From assembly GCA_038889235.1 (NCBI GenBank), contig JAWAHN010000001.1:908852-972851 (forward strand): a stretch of 64,000 nt of DNA, given 5' to 3'. A program made the translations under genes and the position numbers. Shown here one piece after another: positions 17,405 through 26,271 of this stretch; the stretch's first letter is position 1, and each line of letters opens with the position of its first letter. Below the pieces are notes generated by a model. That model did no database searches, was not told the DNA's origin, and saw only the letters and a list, made by a program, of their open reading frames with translations. This DNA comes from Candidatus Jordarchaeales archaeon. Lineage in GTDB: Archaea > Asgardarchaeota > Jordiarchaeia > Jordiarchaeales > Freyrarchaeaceae.

Positions 17405-18262
17405 TTGGTAGCAAAGATCATTGATGGACGCGCTATAGCAGCCGAAATTAGAAAGCAGGTAGCTGAGGAAGCCAGACTACTTTGGGATCAATACGGCGTG
17501 CAACCAGGGTTAGCAGCAATTCTAGTGGGCAACGATCCCGCTTCGGAGGTTTACGTTGGACTGAAGCAAAAGGCTTGCGAGGAGGTCACGTTTGCTTTTA
17601 GGAAAATCTCGCTTCCAAGTGGGGTGAGCGAAGAAGATGTAATCGAACATATTCAGAAACTTAACAATGACGATAGGATTCACGGAGTAATAGTTCAGCT
17701 TCCGCTACCACCACACTTGAACGAGAACAAAATAATATCGGCGCTTTCCCCCGAAAAGGACGTGGATGGACTCCACCCACTTAACATAGGACGCCTGCTA
17801 ATAGGAGACGAAGGAATTACCCCATGCACACCCACGGGAATAATAACTCTTCTAGAAAAAGAGGGAATTAGCCTGAGGGGGAAACACGTAGTTATAGTGA
17901 ATAGAAGTAAGATAGTGGGTAGGCCTCTGATGGTTATGATGATAAATAGAGATGCGACTGTTACTGTTTGCCACTCTAAAACCGTGAATCTTGAAAAGCA
18001 TACTAGAGCGGCAGACATCTTAATTGTTGCTGTAGGGAAACCTAAGTTTATCTCAGAAGACATGGTGAAAGACGGGGCTATTGTCGTGGACGTAGGAATT
18101 AACAGAGTTGAAGGCCGAATAGTTGGCGACGTAGATTTCGAGAGGGTTAAAGAGAAGGCCGCAGCAATAACACCGGTTCCCGGCGGTGTAGGACCGATGA
18201 CTGTGGCCATGCTTTTGAAGAACGTACTTAAAGCTGCTAAGAATAGCGTGAAAAGAGGCTGA
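17405..18262 (+). CDS. folD: methylenetetrahydrofolate dehydrogenase/cyclohydrolase
   Basis: Interconverts methylene-, methenyl- and formyl-tetrahydrofolate. Key FolD blocks are present: YVGLKQKACEE with the catalytic Lys near residue 52, GVIVQLPLPPHL, the Rossmann segment VVIVNRSKIVGRPL, and the signature PVPGGVGPMTVAML near 260. 285 residues. TTG start behind AGGAGGTTT. Placed 13 nt before purH: a one-carbon plus purine operon. FolD is patchy in archaea, so bacterial ancestry is possible. Confidence 0.95.
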   Translation: MVAKIIDGRAIAAEIRKQVAEEARLLWDQYGVQPGLAAILVGNDPASEVYVGLKQKACEEVTFAFRKISLPSGVSEEDVIEHIQKLNNDDRIHGVIVQLPLPPHLNENKIISALSPEKDVDGLHPLNIGRLLIGDEGITPCTPTGIITLLEKEGISLRGKHVVIVNRSKIVGRPLMVMMINRDATVTVCHSKTVNLEKHTRAADILIVAVGKPKFISEDMVKDGAIVVDVGINRVEGRIVGDVDFERVKEKAAAITPVPGGVGPMTVAMLLKNVLKAAKNSVKRG

Positions 18263-18275
18263 GGAGGTTTTGATA

Positions 18276-19808
18276 ATGAAAGTTAAACGTGCACTTATAA
18301 GTGTCTGGAATAAGGAGGGAGTATATAGAGTAGCTAAGAGGCTTCACGAATTAGGTGTAGAAATAATTGCGACAGAAGGAACAGCCAGAGCTCTTGAAGG
18401 GTTGCCTGTGAAAAAGATATCTGAAATTACAGGGTTTGCTGATGTTCTAGATGGCAGAGTTAAGAGTCTACATCCTTACATTTATACAGCTATTTTAGCG
18501 AGAGAAAGAGAAAAGGACCTAGCTCAGCTTAGAGAAATGGGCGTAGAACCTATAGACCTTGTGATTGTTAACCTTTACCCATTCAAAGAAGTGGCGGCGA
18601 AAAGTGAAAGCGTGGAATTACTCGTGGAGAACATAGATATTGGAGGAGTAAGCCTAGTTAGAGCGGCAGCGAAAAACTTTGAAAGAGTTGCTGTCGTCGT
18701 CGACCCAAACGATTACGACCTAATTCTCCACGAGCTGGAAACTTATGGTGAGATTCGGGAGGAAACTAGAAGGAGGCTGGCCGTAAAAGCATTTGCTTAC
18801 ACTTCAGATTACGATGAAACGATAATGCAAACACTCGCAAACAAGATTTTAGAGAGGAAAGAGTTCCCAGACGTGTTCACATTGAAATTTGTCAAGGTTC
18901 AAGAGTTAAGATACGGTGAAAATCCTCATCAGAGTGCTGCCCTTTACAGAGAAATAGGCTCTACACATACTGGAGTAGTCGATGCTGTGCAACTTCATGG
19001 AAAGATGCTGTCTTTTAACAACATTCTCGACCTAAATGCTGCTATTGAGGTGGTAAGAGAGTTTTCAAGACCTATGGCCGTAGTGATTAAGCATACAAAC
19101 CCGTGCGGTGCGGCAATCGGAGAAACCATACGTGACGCATACGTTAAAGCCAGAGAAAGCGACCCAGTGTCAGCGTATGGAAGCATAGTCGGTTTAAACT
19201 GCGAAGTGGACTTGGAGACGGCGAAAGAGTTGACGTCAACATTCGTTGAAGCTGTCGTAGCCCCCAATTACACTGCTGAGGCTTTAGGGGAACTTAGGAG
19301 GAAGGAGGGGTTGAGAGTGCTCATGCTTCCCAGCCTCAAAAAACGCACTGCGGGAATCGATTTTAGGAAGGTGACTGGAGGACTCCTCGTTCAAAACGAG
19401 GATCTAATAGAAGAAGACGCTTCAACCTTTAAGGTGGTTAGCAGTAGAGAGCCTACGGAAAAAGAGTGGCAAGACGCCTTGTTTGGGTGGAAAATAGTTA
19501 AGCATGTGAAATCGAATGCAATAGTAGTCTCTAACAAAGAGTGGATCGTGGGAGTAGGGGCGGGGCAGACGAGCAGGATAGACGCGGCGAAAATCGCCCT
19601 CGAAAAGGCGGGCGAGAGGGCGAGAGGAGGAGTACTTGCATCCGACGGTTTCATCCCATTCAGGGACACTGTCGACGAAGCAGCAAGAGCCGGGGTAACT
19701 TGCATCATACAGCCTGGAGGCTCGAAGAGGGATAACGAAGTCATAGAAGCAGCAAATGAACACGGTATTGCAATGATACACACTGGAATAAGACATTTCA
19801 AGCACTAA
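18276..19808 (+). CDS. purH: bifunctional AICAR transformylase/IMP cyclohydrolase
   Basis: Last two steps of IMP synthesis using formyl-tetrahydrofolate. N-terminal IMP cyclohydrolase (MGS-like) domain: ISVWNKEG, ATEGTARAL, DVLDGRVKSLHP. C-terminal transformylase: RYGENPHQSAALY, the catalytic VIKHTNPCGAA near residue 270, and SDGFIPFRDTVDEAA. 510 residues. ATG at 18276 with an AGGAGG eight bases upstream. Most archaea use PurP/PurO instead, so with FolD this suggests a folate-type pathway, perhaps acquired from bacteria. Confidence 0.95.
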   Translation: MKVKRALISVWNKEGVYRVAKRLHELGVEIIATEGTARALEGLPVKKISEITGFADVLDGRVKSLHPYIYTAILAREREKDLAQLREMGVEPIDLVIVNLYPFKEVAAKSESVELLVENIDIGGVSLVRAAAKNFERVAVVVDPNDYDLILHELETYGEIREETRRRLAVKAFAYTSDYDETIMQTLANKILERKEFPDVFTLKFVKVQELRYGENPHQSAALYREIGSTHTGVVDAVQLHGKMLSFNNILDLNAAIEVVREFSRPMAVVIKHTNPCGAAIGETIRDAYVKARESDPVSAYGSIVGLNCEVDLETAKELTSTFVEAVVAPNYTAEALGELRRKEGLRVLMLPSLKKRTAGIDFRKVTGGLLVQNEDLIEEDASTFKVVSSREPTEKEWQDALFGWKIVKHVKSNAIVVSNKEWIVGVGAGQTSRIDAAKIALEKAGERARGGVLASDGFIPFRDTVDEAARAGVTCIIQPGGSKRDNEVIEAANEHGIAMIHTGIRHFKH

Positions 19809-19834
19809 GGCATTGTTCTCAAAAGAGGGGGAGG

Positions 19835-21010
19835 ATGCGCGCTCCACTTGAAGGGATTACTGTATTAGACTTAACTAGGCTTCTCCCGGGGCCTTTCTGC
19901 TCGATGATTCTAGGGGACTTAGGGGCGGACGTTATAAAAATAGAGCCCGTTGGAGTAGGTGACTGGACTAGATGGGTTCCCCCATTTGTCAAAAATGAGA
20001 GCGCCATCTTTCTTTCTGTAAATAGAAATAAAAGAAGCATGACGCTGAACCTGAGAAGCGAAGAGGGACTCGAGATATTTTACAAGATGGTTGAGAAGAG
20101 TGACGTCATACTTGAGGGGTTTAGGCCCGGCATAACTAAAAAGCTCAGAATAGACTACGAGACTGTGAGGGAAATTAACCCCCGGATAATTTACTGCTCC
20201 ATTTCCGGCTTCGGTCAAAGTGGTCCTTATGCCGGAAAGAGCGGACATGACATCAATTACATAGGCATAGGAGGAATACTAGCCTTAACAGGTCTGAGAA
20301 ACGAGACGCCCGTAGTCCCAGGGGTGCCTATAGCGGATCTAGCTGGCGGAATGGCTGGAGTATTCGGCATACTAGCAGCCCTTATCCTTAGGGAGAAAAC
20401 TGGTGTAGGGATATACATTGATGTTTCAATGCTGGATGTTATTGTCTCGTGGCTTTCTATTTACGCCGGTATTTATCTTATCGGGGGTCTTAACATTAGT
20501 AGAGGAAGCAACATTTTAGCAGGAGCCATCGGAAGTTACGGTGTTTTTAAAACCAGGGACGGAAGGTACCTTACGCTTGGAATACTGGAAGAACATTTCT
20601 GGAAGAATTTCTGCAAGGCTGTGGAAAGACCAGACCTTGAAAATTACCCCTATCTTTTGATTGAAAAAGGAGAAGAACTGCACAAAATAATACAAGAGAT
20701 AATTGAAGGTAGGACGCTCGAAGAGTGGCTCAAAGTTTTCGAGGAAAACGACGTACCATGCGGTCCGGTTAATGAAATATGCCAAGTTTTCCTTGATCCG
20801 CAGGTTTTGCACCGCGAAATGGTAGTCGAAGTAGAACATCCTAGAGCAGGAAAAATTAAACAAGTAAGATTTCCATTAAAGTTTTCCGAGGAGTGGTGTA
20901 TGATAAGAAGGCCGCCACCTATGCTAGGAGAACACACGGAGGAAATCCTAAAGGAGCTGGGGTATAGTGTGGAAGAAATAGGAGAACTTAGGAGGAAAGG
21001 AGTAATCTAA
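19835..21010 (+). CDS. family III CoA-transferase (CaiB/BaiF)
   Basis: 391-residue CoA-transferase or acyl-CoA racemase relative. N-terminal signature LEGITVLDLTRLLPGPFCSMILGDLGADVIKIE is diagnostic. The catalytic Asp is expected in SGHDINYIGIGG near residue 147. The C-terminal EENDVPCGPVNEI and the final GEHTEEILKELGY are typical. Substrate cannot be read from sequence. ATG behind GGGGGAGG. Follows purH in the same direction but has no obvious link to purine synthesis. Confidence 0.88.
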   Translation: MRAPLEGITVLDLTRLLPGPFCSMILGDLGADVIKIEPVGVGDWTRWVPPFVKNESAIFLSVNRNKRSMTLNLRSEEGLEIFYKMVEKSDVILEGFRPGITKKLRIDYETVREINPRIIYCSISGFGQSGPYAGKSGHDINYIGIGGILALTGLRNETPVVPGVPIADLAGGMAGVFGILAALILREKTGVGIYIDVSMLDVIVSWLSIYAGIYLIGGLNISRGSNILAGAIGSYGVFKTRDGRYLTLGILEEHFWKNFCKAVERPDLENYPYLLIEKGEELHKIIQEIIEGRTLEEWLKVFEENDVPCGPVNEICQVFLDPQVLHREMVVEVEHPRAGKIKQVRFPLKFSEEWCMIRRPPPMLGEHTEEILKELGYSVEEIGELRRKGVI

Positions 21011-21036
21011 AGGTCGCCGTCCTCAGGTGATGTGTT

Positions 21037-22020
21037 GTGAAGGCTGGGTCTGAGACTACGCTTATTCCGCCAAACGTGGCATTCATCCTAAAAAGGCAGA
21101 AATACCAGCTTGTTGGGAGGCATTCTGCTGTTAAACGCTGCCACTGGTTTTATAAGGCATTAACAGGAAGAGGCTACTGCTATAAGCAAGAATGGTATAA
21201 TATTAAATCGCACAGATGCCTTCAAATGACGCCTTGCGCTATTTTTTGCACAAATCGATGTATACCTTGCTGGCGTTTAGAACCAGGAGATTTGGGCATT
21301 GAATGGGATCAAATGGCCATATTGAAGGAGGAAGTCGACGACCCAAAGGAGATAGTAGATGGGTGCATTGAAGCACAACGAAGAATACTCACAGGGTTTA
21401 ACCCAGCACACCATCCGTTAGTAAGCGAAAAAAGGTGGAAAGAGGCTCTTGAACCTAAACATGCAGCTATAAGTTTAGCAGGCGAGCCAACACTTTACCC
21501 CAAAATAGGTGAATTAATAGAAGAGTTCCATAGAAGGGGAATGACCACGTTCCTCGTGACGAATGGGACATTGCCTGACAGGCTGGCTGAAATAGAGGAG
21601 CCCACCCAACTTTATCTCACGTTATACGCTCCATCGGAGGAGATTTATAAGAAAGTTTGCAGGCCCTTTTTGAGCGACGCATGGAATAGAGTCATTGAGA
21701 GTCTGACGTTAATAAGGAGTTTTAGTTGTCCCACCGTAGTGAGACTCACCTTAGTTAAAGGGTTAAACTTCGTGGATCCTGAAGGCTACGCGAAGCTCAT
21801 AGAATTAGCTGAGCCAACTTATGTTGAGTGCAAGAGCTACACTTCGGTAGGATTATCCCTTAGAAGGGGGCTTAACAGTAGCAATATGGTTGGGATCGAT
21901 GAGCTGAGACCATTCGCGGAAAAAATAGGTGAGATTTTAGGGTACAATGTTATAGGAGAGTCCGCCCCCAGTAAAGTCATACTCCTAAGTAAACTAAGCA
22001 AGCCCATAAAAGTAGCTTAG
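21037..22020 (+). CDS. taw1: tRNA 4-demethylwyosine synthase
   Basis: Radical SAM enzyme (TYW1/Taw1) that uses pyruvate to form the tricyclic wyosine base at G37 of tRNA-Phe. Visible: RHSAVKRCHWFYKAL near the start, QMTPCAIFCTNRCIPCWR with the SAM-cluster cysteines near 65-80, and LAGEPTLYPKIGELI. A second set of N-terminal cysteines (RCHW, GYC, RCL) could hold the extra cluster known in Taw1. 327 residues. GTG start behind CAGGTGATG. Confidence 0.93.
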   Translation: MKAGSETTLIPPNVAFILKRQKYQLVGRHSAVKRCHWFYKALTGRGYCYKQEWYNIKSHRCLQMTPCAIFCTNRCIPCWRLEPGDLGIEWDQMAILKEEVDDPKEIVDGCIEAQRRILTGFNPAHHPLVSEKRWKEALEPKHAAISLAGEPTLYPKIGELIEEFHRRGMTTFLVTNGTLPDRLAEIEEPTQLYLTLYAPSEEIYKKVCRPFLSDAWNRVIESLTLIRSFSCPTVVRLTLVKGLNFVDPEGYAKLIELAEPTYVECKSYTSVGLSLRRGLNSSNMVGIDELRPFAEKIGEILGYNVIGESAPSKVILLSKLSKPIKVA

Positions 22021-22105
22021 CTACGTGTTTTCGAGAAGTGAAGGCAACTTTTAAGTGCTGCTTAGCCTTTCCGGTATGCTGAAAGCAGGCGAGGAGAGAC
22101 CACGC

Positions 22106-22750
22106 ATGCGTAGTTTTAAAAACATCATTCTTGAAATAATAGAAGAGTTAGACGAACGGGATAAGATCAGGGAAAAAGTTTTGTCCCTTTCGAGAGAAGT
22201 TATAAGATACGCTGGCTTTGCCATAAGAGCAATGCACAGGGGGGAACTGAGAGACGCCGAAGAAAAACTGAAAATGGCAGAGGAACTCTTAAGGGAAGCA
22301 GTAACAGCTACAGCGAGGTGCGAGGAATACGTCTATAAGGGATTTATGACGACGGCTTTTCAAGAATATGTCGAGGCGCGCCTTCTCCATGCGTTTATCA
22401 CCGGTAGGGAACTTCCTTCACCGCGTGAACTAGGGGTTCCTAGCATCCCGTACCTAATGGCGCTGGGAGACTTTGTCGGCGAGCTAAGGCGCAATGCACT
22501 GATATGCATGAAAGATGGAAAATTCGAGGATGCAGAGAAAGCACTTGAGTTGATGGAAGAAGTGTATATGAACATGATGCTTATTGATTATCCTGAAATG
22601 TCATCTTTGGGGTTTAGGCAAAAATGCGACTTCGCCCGCAGCCTCCTGGAGAGAACTAGAGCGGAGTTACTTCTCGTGTCGCAAGAAGCTAAACTAGCGG
22701 AAATGATAGAAAGACTCTTGAAAGAAAGGGATGAGAAACATGAGGTTTAA
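22106..22750 (+). CDS. translin-like helical protein
   Basis: About 214 residues, all helical. The segment EKVLSLSREVIRYAGFAIRAMHRGE plus the C-terminal YPEMSSLGFRQKCDFARSLLERTRAELLL match the translin family of nucleic-acid-binding ring proteins. ATG at 22106 follows GAGGAGA; an earlier ATG at 22076 is possible. It overlaps sepS by 11 nt, so the two are translationally coupled. A role in tRNA-dependent cysteine formation is inferred only from this coupling; methanogens use a helical adaptor (SepCysE) with SepRS, but relatedness cannot be judged here. Confidence 0.75.
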   Translation: MRSFKNIILEIIEELDERDKIREKVLSLSREVIRYAGFAIRAMHRGELRDAEEKLKMAEELLREAVTATARCEEYVYKGFMTTAFQEYVEARLLHAFITGRELPSPRELGVPSIPYLMALGDFVGELRRNALICMKDGKFEDAEKALELMEEVYMNMMLIDYPEMSSLGFRQKCDFARSLLERTRAELLLVSQEAKLAEMIERLLKERDEKHEV

Positions 22751-24299
22751 CGTGAAAGAGATACTGAAAAAAGCTGAAGAGGATTACGAGGAAGCATGGC
22801 TTGAGTCACGTAAACTCCTTAGGATCGATGGAAGATATTTTAAGCTTAAATCTCCCGGAAGAAGCAACGAGGTAATGGATTTCGTAGAAGAAGTTAGAAA
22901 AGCGCTCGTGGAAATGGGTTTTGAAGAGGTCATTCTACCCGTAATTGTCGATGAGAGTGAAGTCCGTAAAGAGTATGGACCAGAAGCAACAGTCATCCTG
23001 GACAGAGTCTTTTACTTGGCTGGACTACCTAGACCCGACATAGGTCTGAGCAAGGAGCATATCGAACAAATCAAGAAAATAGTTCCCTCATTCAACGATT
23101 TTGAAAAAATGCAGAGAATACTTAGAAGCTACAAGAAAGGAGAAATAGAGGCGGACGATCTAATCGAAACTATGGTTAAAGAGTTAGGGATAAGCGAAGG
23201 AGACGCGGCGAGGATAATAGATAGCGTTTTTCATGAATTCAAGAAACTTACGCCCACTCCGTCGCCTCTCACTCTCAGGTCGCACATGACGGCTTTATGG
23301 TTCCCAGTTCTTAGTGCGATTTACAAATACAAATGGAGAGAGCCGCCCGTTCAACTCTTCACCGTGGGATTGAAGTTTAGGAGAGAACAAAAGATAGATC
23401 CAACACACCTTTACGCTTCGTACACTGCGTCGTTTGTCATAATGGCGGAAGAGATAAGCCTGGAAGATGGTAAAAGCGTTATCCAAGAATTCCTAAAGAA
23501 GCTTGGTTTCACGGAGGCAAAATTTAAACTTAAGGCTACGACTTCAAAGTATTATGCTCCTCAAACCGAGTTTGAAGTCTTCATACAACACCCGAAAACC
23601 GGAGATTGGATAGAGGTTGGAGACTGCGGTTTCTATTCTCCTGTAAGCCTCGCAAAGTACGACATAGATATTCCAGTATTCAATGCGGGATTTGGTATAG
23701 AAAGGTTCGTCATGATAAAAACCGGGGAGGAAGATGTAAGGAGGCTCAGTTATCCCTACTTCTACAGGAAGGACGTTTACTCTGACGAAGAAATAGCGGA
23801 AGGGATACGATATGCGGAAGTGCCGGAAACAAAGCTTGGCGAAGAAATAATGGATGCGATAATAAGGGTAGCTGAAGCAAACAAGGACGCGGAAGCTCCA
23901 TGCAGGTTCATCGCTTGGAGTGGAGAAACAAGCAAAGGAAAACTAACAGTAGTTGTCTTCGAAAACGAGGAAGGAGTCAAACTATTAGGCCCAGCCGCAT
24001 TAAACGTAATATGTGTTCACGACGGAAACGTTTTAGGGCTTCCACCATCTGAAACAAGGGGGACTATGACCAAGTTGAGGTACCTAGACGGGGTGGCCGC
24101 GCTATTCGCTAAGAGAATTGAGAAAGAAGTCCTAGAGGAAGGTAAGCGTGAAATAACCATGAAAGTGAGAATGGTGAAGAAACCTTCAGACGTCAACATA
24201 TACTTAAATGAAAGAGTTAGGCGTTATATTTCGTCAAAGAATAAAAAGATAGACATCAGAGGACCTGTATTCGTGAGTCTAGCGGCGTCACTAGAATAA
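22740..24299 (+). CDS. sepS: O-phosphoserine--tRNA(Cys) ligase (SepRS)
   Basis: Charges tRNA-Cys with phosphoserine, which SepCysS then converts to Cys; used by methanogens and some uncultured archaea instead of, or beside, CysRS. Class II synthetase blocks: LRSHMTALWFPVL (motif 1 region), TVGLKFRREQKIDPTHLYASY (split here as TVGLKFRREQ and DPTHLYASY; motif 2) and NAGFGIERFVMI (motif 3) near residue 320. About 519 residues, the family length. ATG 22740 is preferred within the overlap; ATG 22731 is also in frame. SepCysS is not in the window. Confidence 0.93.
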   Translation: MRFNVKEILKKAEEDYEEAWLESRKLLRIDGRYFKLKSPGRSNEVMDFVEEVRKALVEMGFEEVILPVIVDESEVRKEYGPEATVILDRVFYLAGLPRPDIGLSKEHIEQIKKIVPSFNDFEKMQRILRSYKKGEIEADDLIETMVKELGISEGDAARIIDSVFHEFKKLTPTPSPLTLRSHMTALWFPVLSAIYKYKWREPPVQLFTVGLKFRREQKIDPTHLYASYTASFVIMAEEISLEDGKSVIQEFLKKLGFTEAKFKLKATTSKYYAPQTEFEVFIQHPKTGDWIEVGDCGFYSPVSLAKYDIDIPVFNAGFGIERFVMIKTGEEDVRRLSYPYFYRKDVYSDEEIAEGIRYAEVPETKLGEEIMDAIIRVAEANKDAEAPCRFIAWSGETSKGKLTVVVFENEEGVKLLGPAALNVICVHDGNVLGLPPSETRGTMTKLRYLDGVAALFAKRIEKEVLEEGKREITMKVRMVKKPSDVNIYLNERVRRYISSKNKKIDIRGPVFVSLAASLE

Positions 24300-24320
24300 G
24301 GTACAGAAGGTGTAGTGGGC

Positions 24321-24992
24321 TTGAACGAAGAGCTGTGGTTCACTTTACTTGAAATAGCTTTAATGGGAGGATGTGAAGGAGCTGTCGACGTTTCATCGAC
24401 GCGACTCGCAAGTAAGCTTAAGGTTAGCCAGCAAACTGCTGCTAGGCGATTGAAACAGCTAGAAAAAGAGGGGCTCATAGTTAGGGAGATATCGACTAGG
24501 GGGCAAAATGTCAGAGTTACTGATGAAGGTGTAAGGAGGCTTTTCGAAGTTTATGTTGGGCTCAAGAGAATTTTCGAGGAAAAAGTTAAGACGATTAAGA
24601 TAAAGGGTGAAGTATTCAGTGGAATGAAGGAAGGAAGGTACTACGTGTCAATTGAAGGGTATAGGAAAAGGTTCGAGGAGAAGCTAGGGTTCACACCTTA
24701 CCCAGGCACTTTGAACCTGAAGCTGAAATCGTATCATGACATGCAAGCGAGGAAGCTTCTAGAGGCTTATCCGGGAATAGTTATAGAGGAGTTCGAGGAG
24801 GGGGGGAGGACCTTCGGGAAAGTTAAGTGCTTTAAAGCCTTGATTGAAAACAAAATTGAGGGAAGTGTCTTACTGATTAATCGTACGCATTACGGAGAGG
24901 ACGTTATAGAAGTTATTTCCCCGGTATTCCTTAGGGAAGCTCTCAACGTAAAGGACGGGGACAGTGTAATGGTTTGCGTGTTCCTCGAGTGA
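24321..24992 (+). CDS. ribK: CTP-dependent riboflavin kinase with N-terminal winged helix
   Basis: Makes FMN from riboflavin using CTP. The N-terminal HTH (about residues 1-75; LKVSQQTAARRLKQLEKEGLI) may autoregulate. The C-terminal RibK barrel has GEVFSGMKEGRYYVSIEGY, GFTPYPGTLNLKL and a final HYGEDVIEVISPVFLREALN. About 223 residues. TTG 24321 behind AAGGTG. The HTH-RibK fusion is known from archaea. It is followed by ribL 19 nt downstream, giving a flavin cofactor operon. Confidence 0.92.
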   Translation: MNEELWFTLLEIALMGGCEGAVDVSSTRLASKLKVSQQTAARRLKQLEKEGLIVREISTRGQNVRVTDEGVRRLFEVYVGLKRIFEEKVKTIKIKGEVFSGMKEGRYYVSIEGYRKRFEEKLGFTPYPGTLNLKLKSYHDMQARKLLEAYPGIVIEEFEEGGRTFGKVKCFKALIENKIEGSVLLINRTHYGEDVIEVISPVFLREALNVKDGDSVMVCVFLE

Positions 24993-25010
24993 ACTACTGG
25001 AGGCGAGAAC

Positions 25011-25463
25011 TTGAAGAAAGTGATGGTTTTCGGGACCTTTGACATACTGCATGCAGGGCACTTAAAGTTCCTTGAGGAGGCAAAGAAGCTTGGAGGAGAA
25101 GGGGCGAGGCTCGTCGTGGTAGTAGCTAGAGATTCCACTGTGTGTAAAGTGCGTGGCAGACCCCCGATATTCAGCGAGGAGGACAGGAGAAGATTAATAG
25201 AGGGATTGAAGCCCGTCGACAAAGCGATTTTAGGCTACGAAGGAGACGACATGCTTAAAGTGGTCGAAGAGGAGAAGCCTGACGTCATAGTGCTCGGATA
25301 CGACCAGAGGAAAAACACTGAAGAGTTCATAAATGAACTAAGAAGTAGAGGAATTAACGCTGAGGTTTACAGGCTTCCAAAATACGGGGAGTCAAACAGT
25401 TCGAGCATAATAATCAAGAGAATAGTTGAAATGGTCAAAAAGTTTGGTGAGCGAGAAGGCTAA
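25011..25463 (+). CDS. ribL: FAD synthetase (FMN adenylyltransferase)
   Basis: Nucleotidyltransferase converting FMN to FAD. The HxGH-type motif reads GTFDILHAGHLKFLEEAK near residue 10, and the C-terminal ISSTxR-like motif reads SNSSSIIIKRIVE. 150 residues, the archaeal RibL size. TTG start behind GGAGGCGAGAAC. Its end overlaps the convergent dphB stop by 4 nt. Pairing with ribK gives both steps from riboflavin to FAD. Confidence 0.92.
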   Translation: MKKVMVFGTFDILHAGHLKFLEEAKKLGGEGARLVVVVARDSTVCKVRGRPPIFSEEDRRRLIEGLKPVDKAILGYEGDDMLKVVEEEKPDVIVLGYDQRKNTEEFINELRSRGINAEVYRLPKYGESNSSSIIIKRIVEMVKKFGEREG

Positions 25464-26248
25464 GGAGGCAAAGGGGCGGCAGCCAGAAGTTGTAAAGCCT
25501 CCCTTTCCTTGAAGTGAAGCGAACCAGTAACTATCAAGACATGAGGGGGAGGGCCAAAGTCGAACTTTATGAGATTTTGAGGAAAGTCTGCCTTGATAGT
25601 GGGATTCTCGGACCCAACTCTCGCTACGCCAACCATCAAGGTGTCCTTTAGTAGAGGTTTTTGGGGGGCTACTTTTCGCTCCAGTTCAAGCAGGATAAGT
25701 ACAGCTTCGTTTATAGTCATAAATCGCTTTTCATCAGCCTTAATATCAAGAAAGACTAACGTGTGTAGTCCACGCTCTAAATTCTCTTTTATAACCAGGT
25801 ACGGGGTTTCAGGGAAGTATTTCTCCTCTGGGAAAGGTATGGTTACCGATTTACCGAACTTGTAATTCTCCAGTCCACATATGCTTGGAGCGGCTGAGTG
25901 TATTGATACACCGTGAACGACGCGGGTTTTTATTCCAAGTCTTTCAGCTTCAAGTCTAAGGGCGATGTGTGTCGTGGCTATCATAGGATCTCCAGGGACG
26001 AGTAAAGCAATTCTCTTCCCTTTTGCGCGCGAAAGTAATTTTGAGGCATTTTCCTCAAGGTCTTTTCGCGTAAGAAGCTGCACTTCCTTACCAATCAAAG
26101 TTTCTAGTGCATCTTTAGTTAGTCCACCCATGAAACTAGTGTACGTTTCAAGGTAAACTTCTTCAGCAGAGCGGGCAGCGTTTAACCCTTTAACCGTTAT
26201 ATCCGTGGCGTCCCATAAACCTAGACCTATGAAGACAAGCTCACCCAA
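25460..26248 (-). CDS. dphB: diphthine synthase
   Basis: SAM-dependent methyltransferase (tetrapyrrole methylase fold) methylating the modified His of elongation factor 2. Motifs: LVFIGLGLWDATDITVKGL, VPGDPMIATTH near residue 95, GVSIHSAAPSICGLENYKFG. About 262 residues. The TTG at 26248 is chosen because a GGTGGAGG SD lies 5 bases upstream; the open frame runs to 26275. It starts 23 nt downstream of the mtnA-type stop on the same strand. Confidence 0.92.
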   Translation of the reverse strand: MGELVFIGLGLWDATDITVKGLNAARSAEEVYLETYTSFMGGLTKDALETLIGKEVQLLTRKDLEENASKLLSRAKGKRIALLVPGDPMIATTHIALRLEAERLGIKTRVVHGVSIHSAAPSICGLENYKFGKSVTIPFPEEKYFPETPYLVIKENLERGLHTLVFLDIKADEKRFMTINEAVLILLELERKVAPQKPLLKDTLMVGVARVGSENPTIKADFPQNLIKFDFGPPPHVLIVTGSLHFKEREALQLLAAAPLPP

Positions 26249-26271
26249 CTTAACCTCCACCTTCAAAAGGT

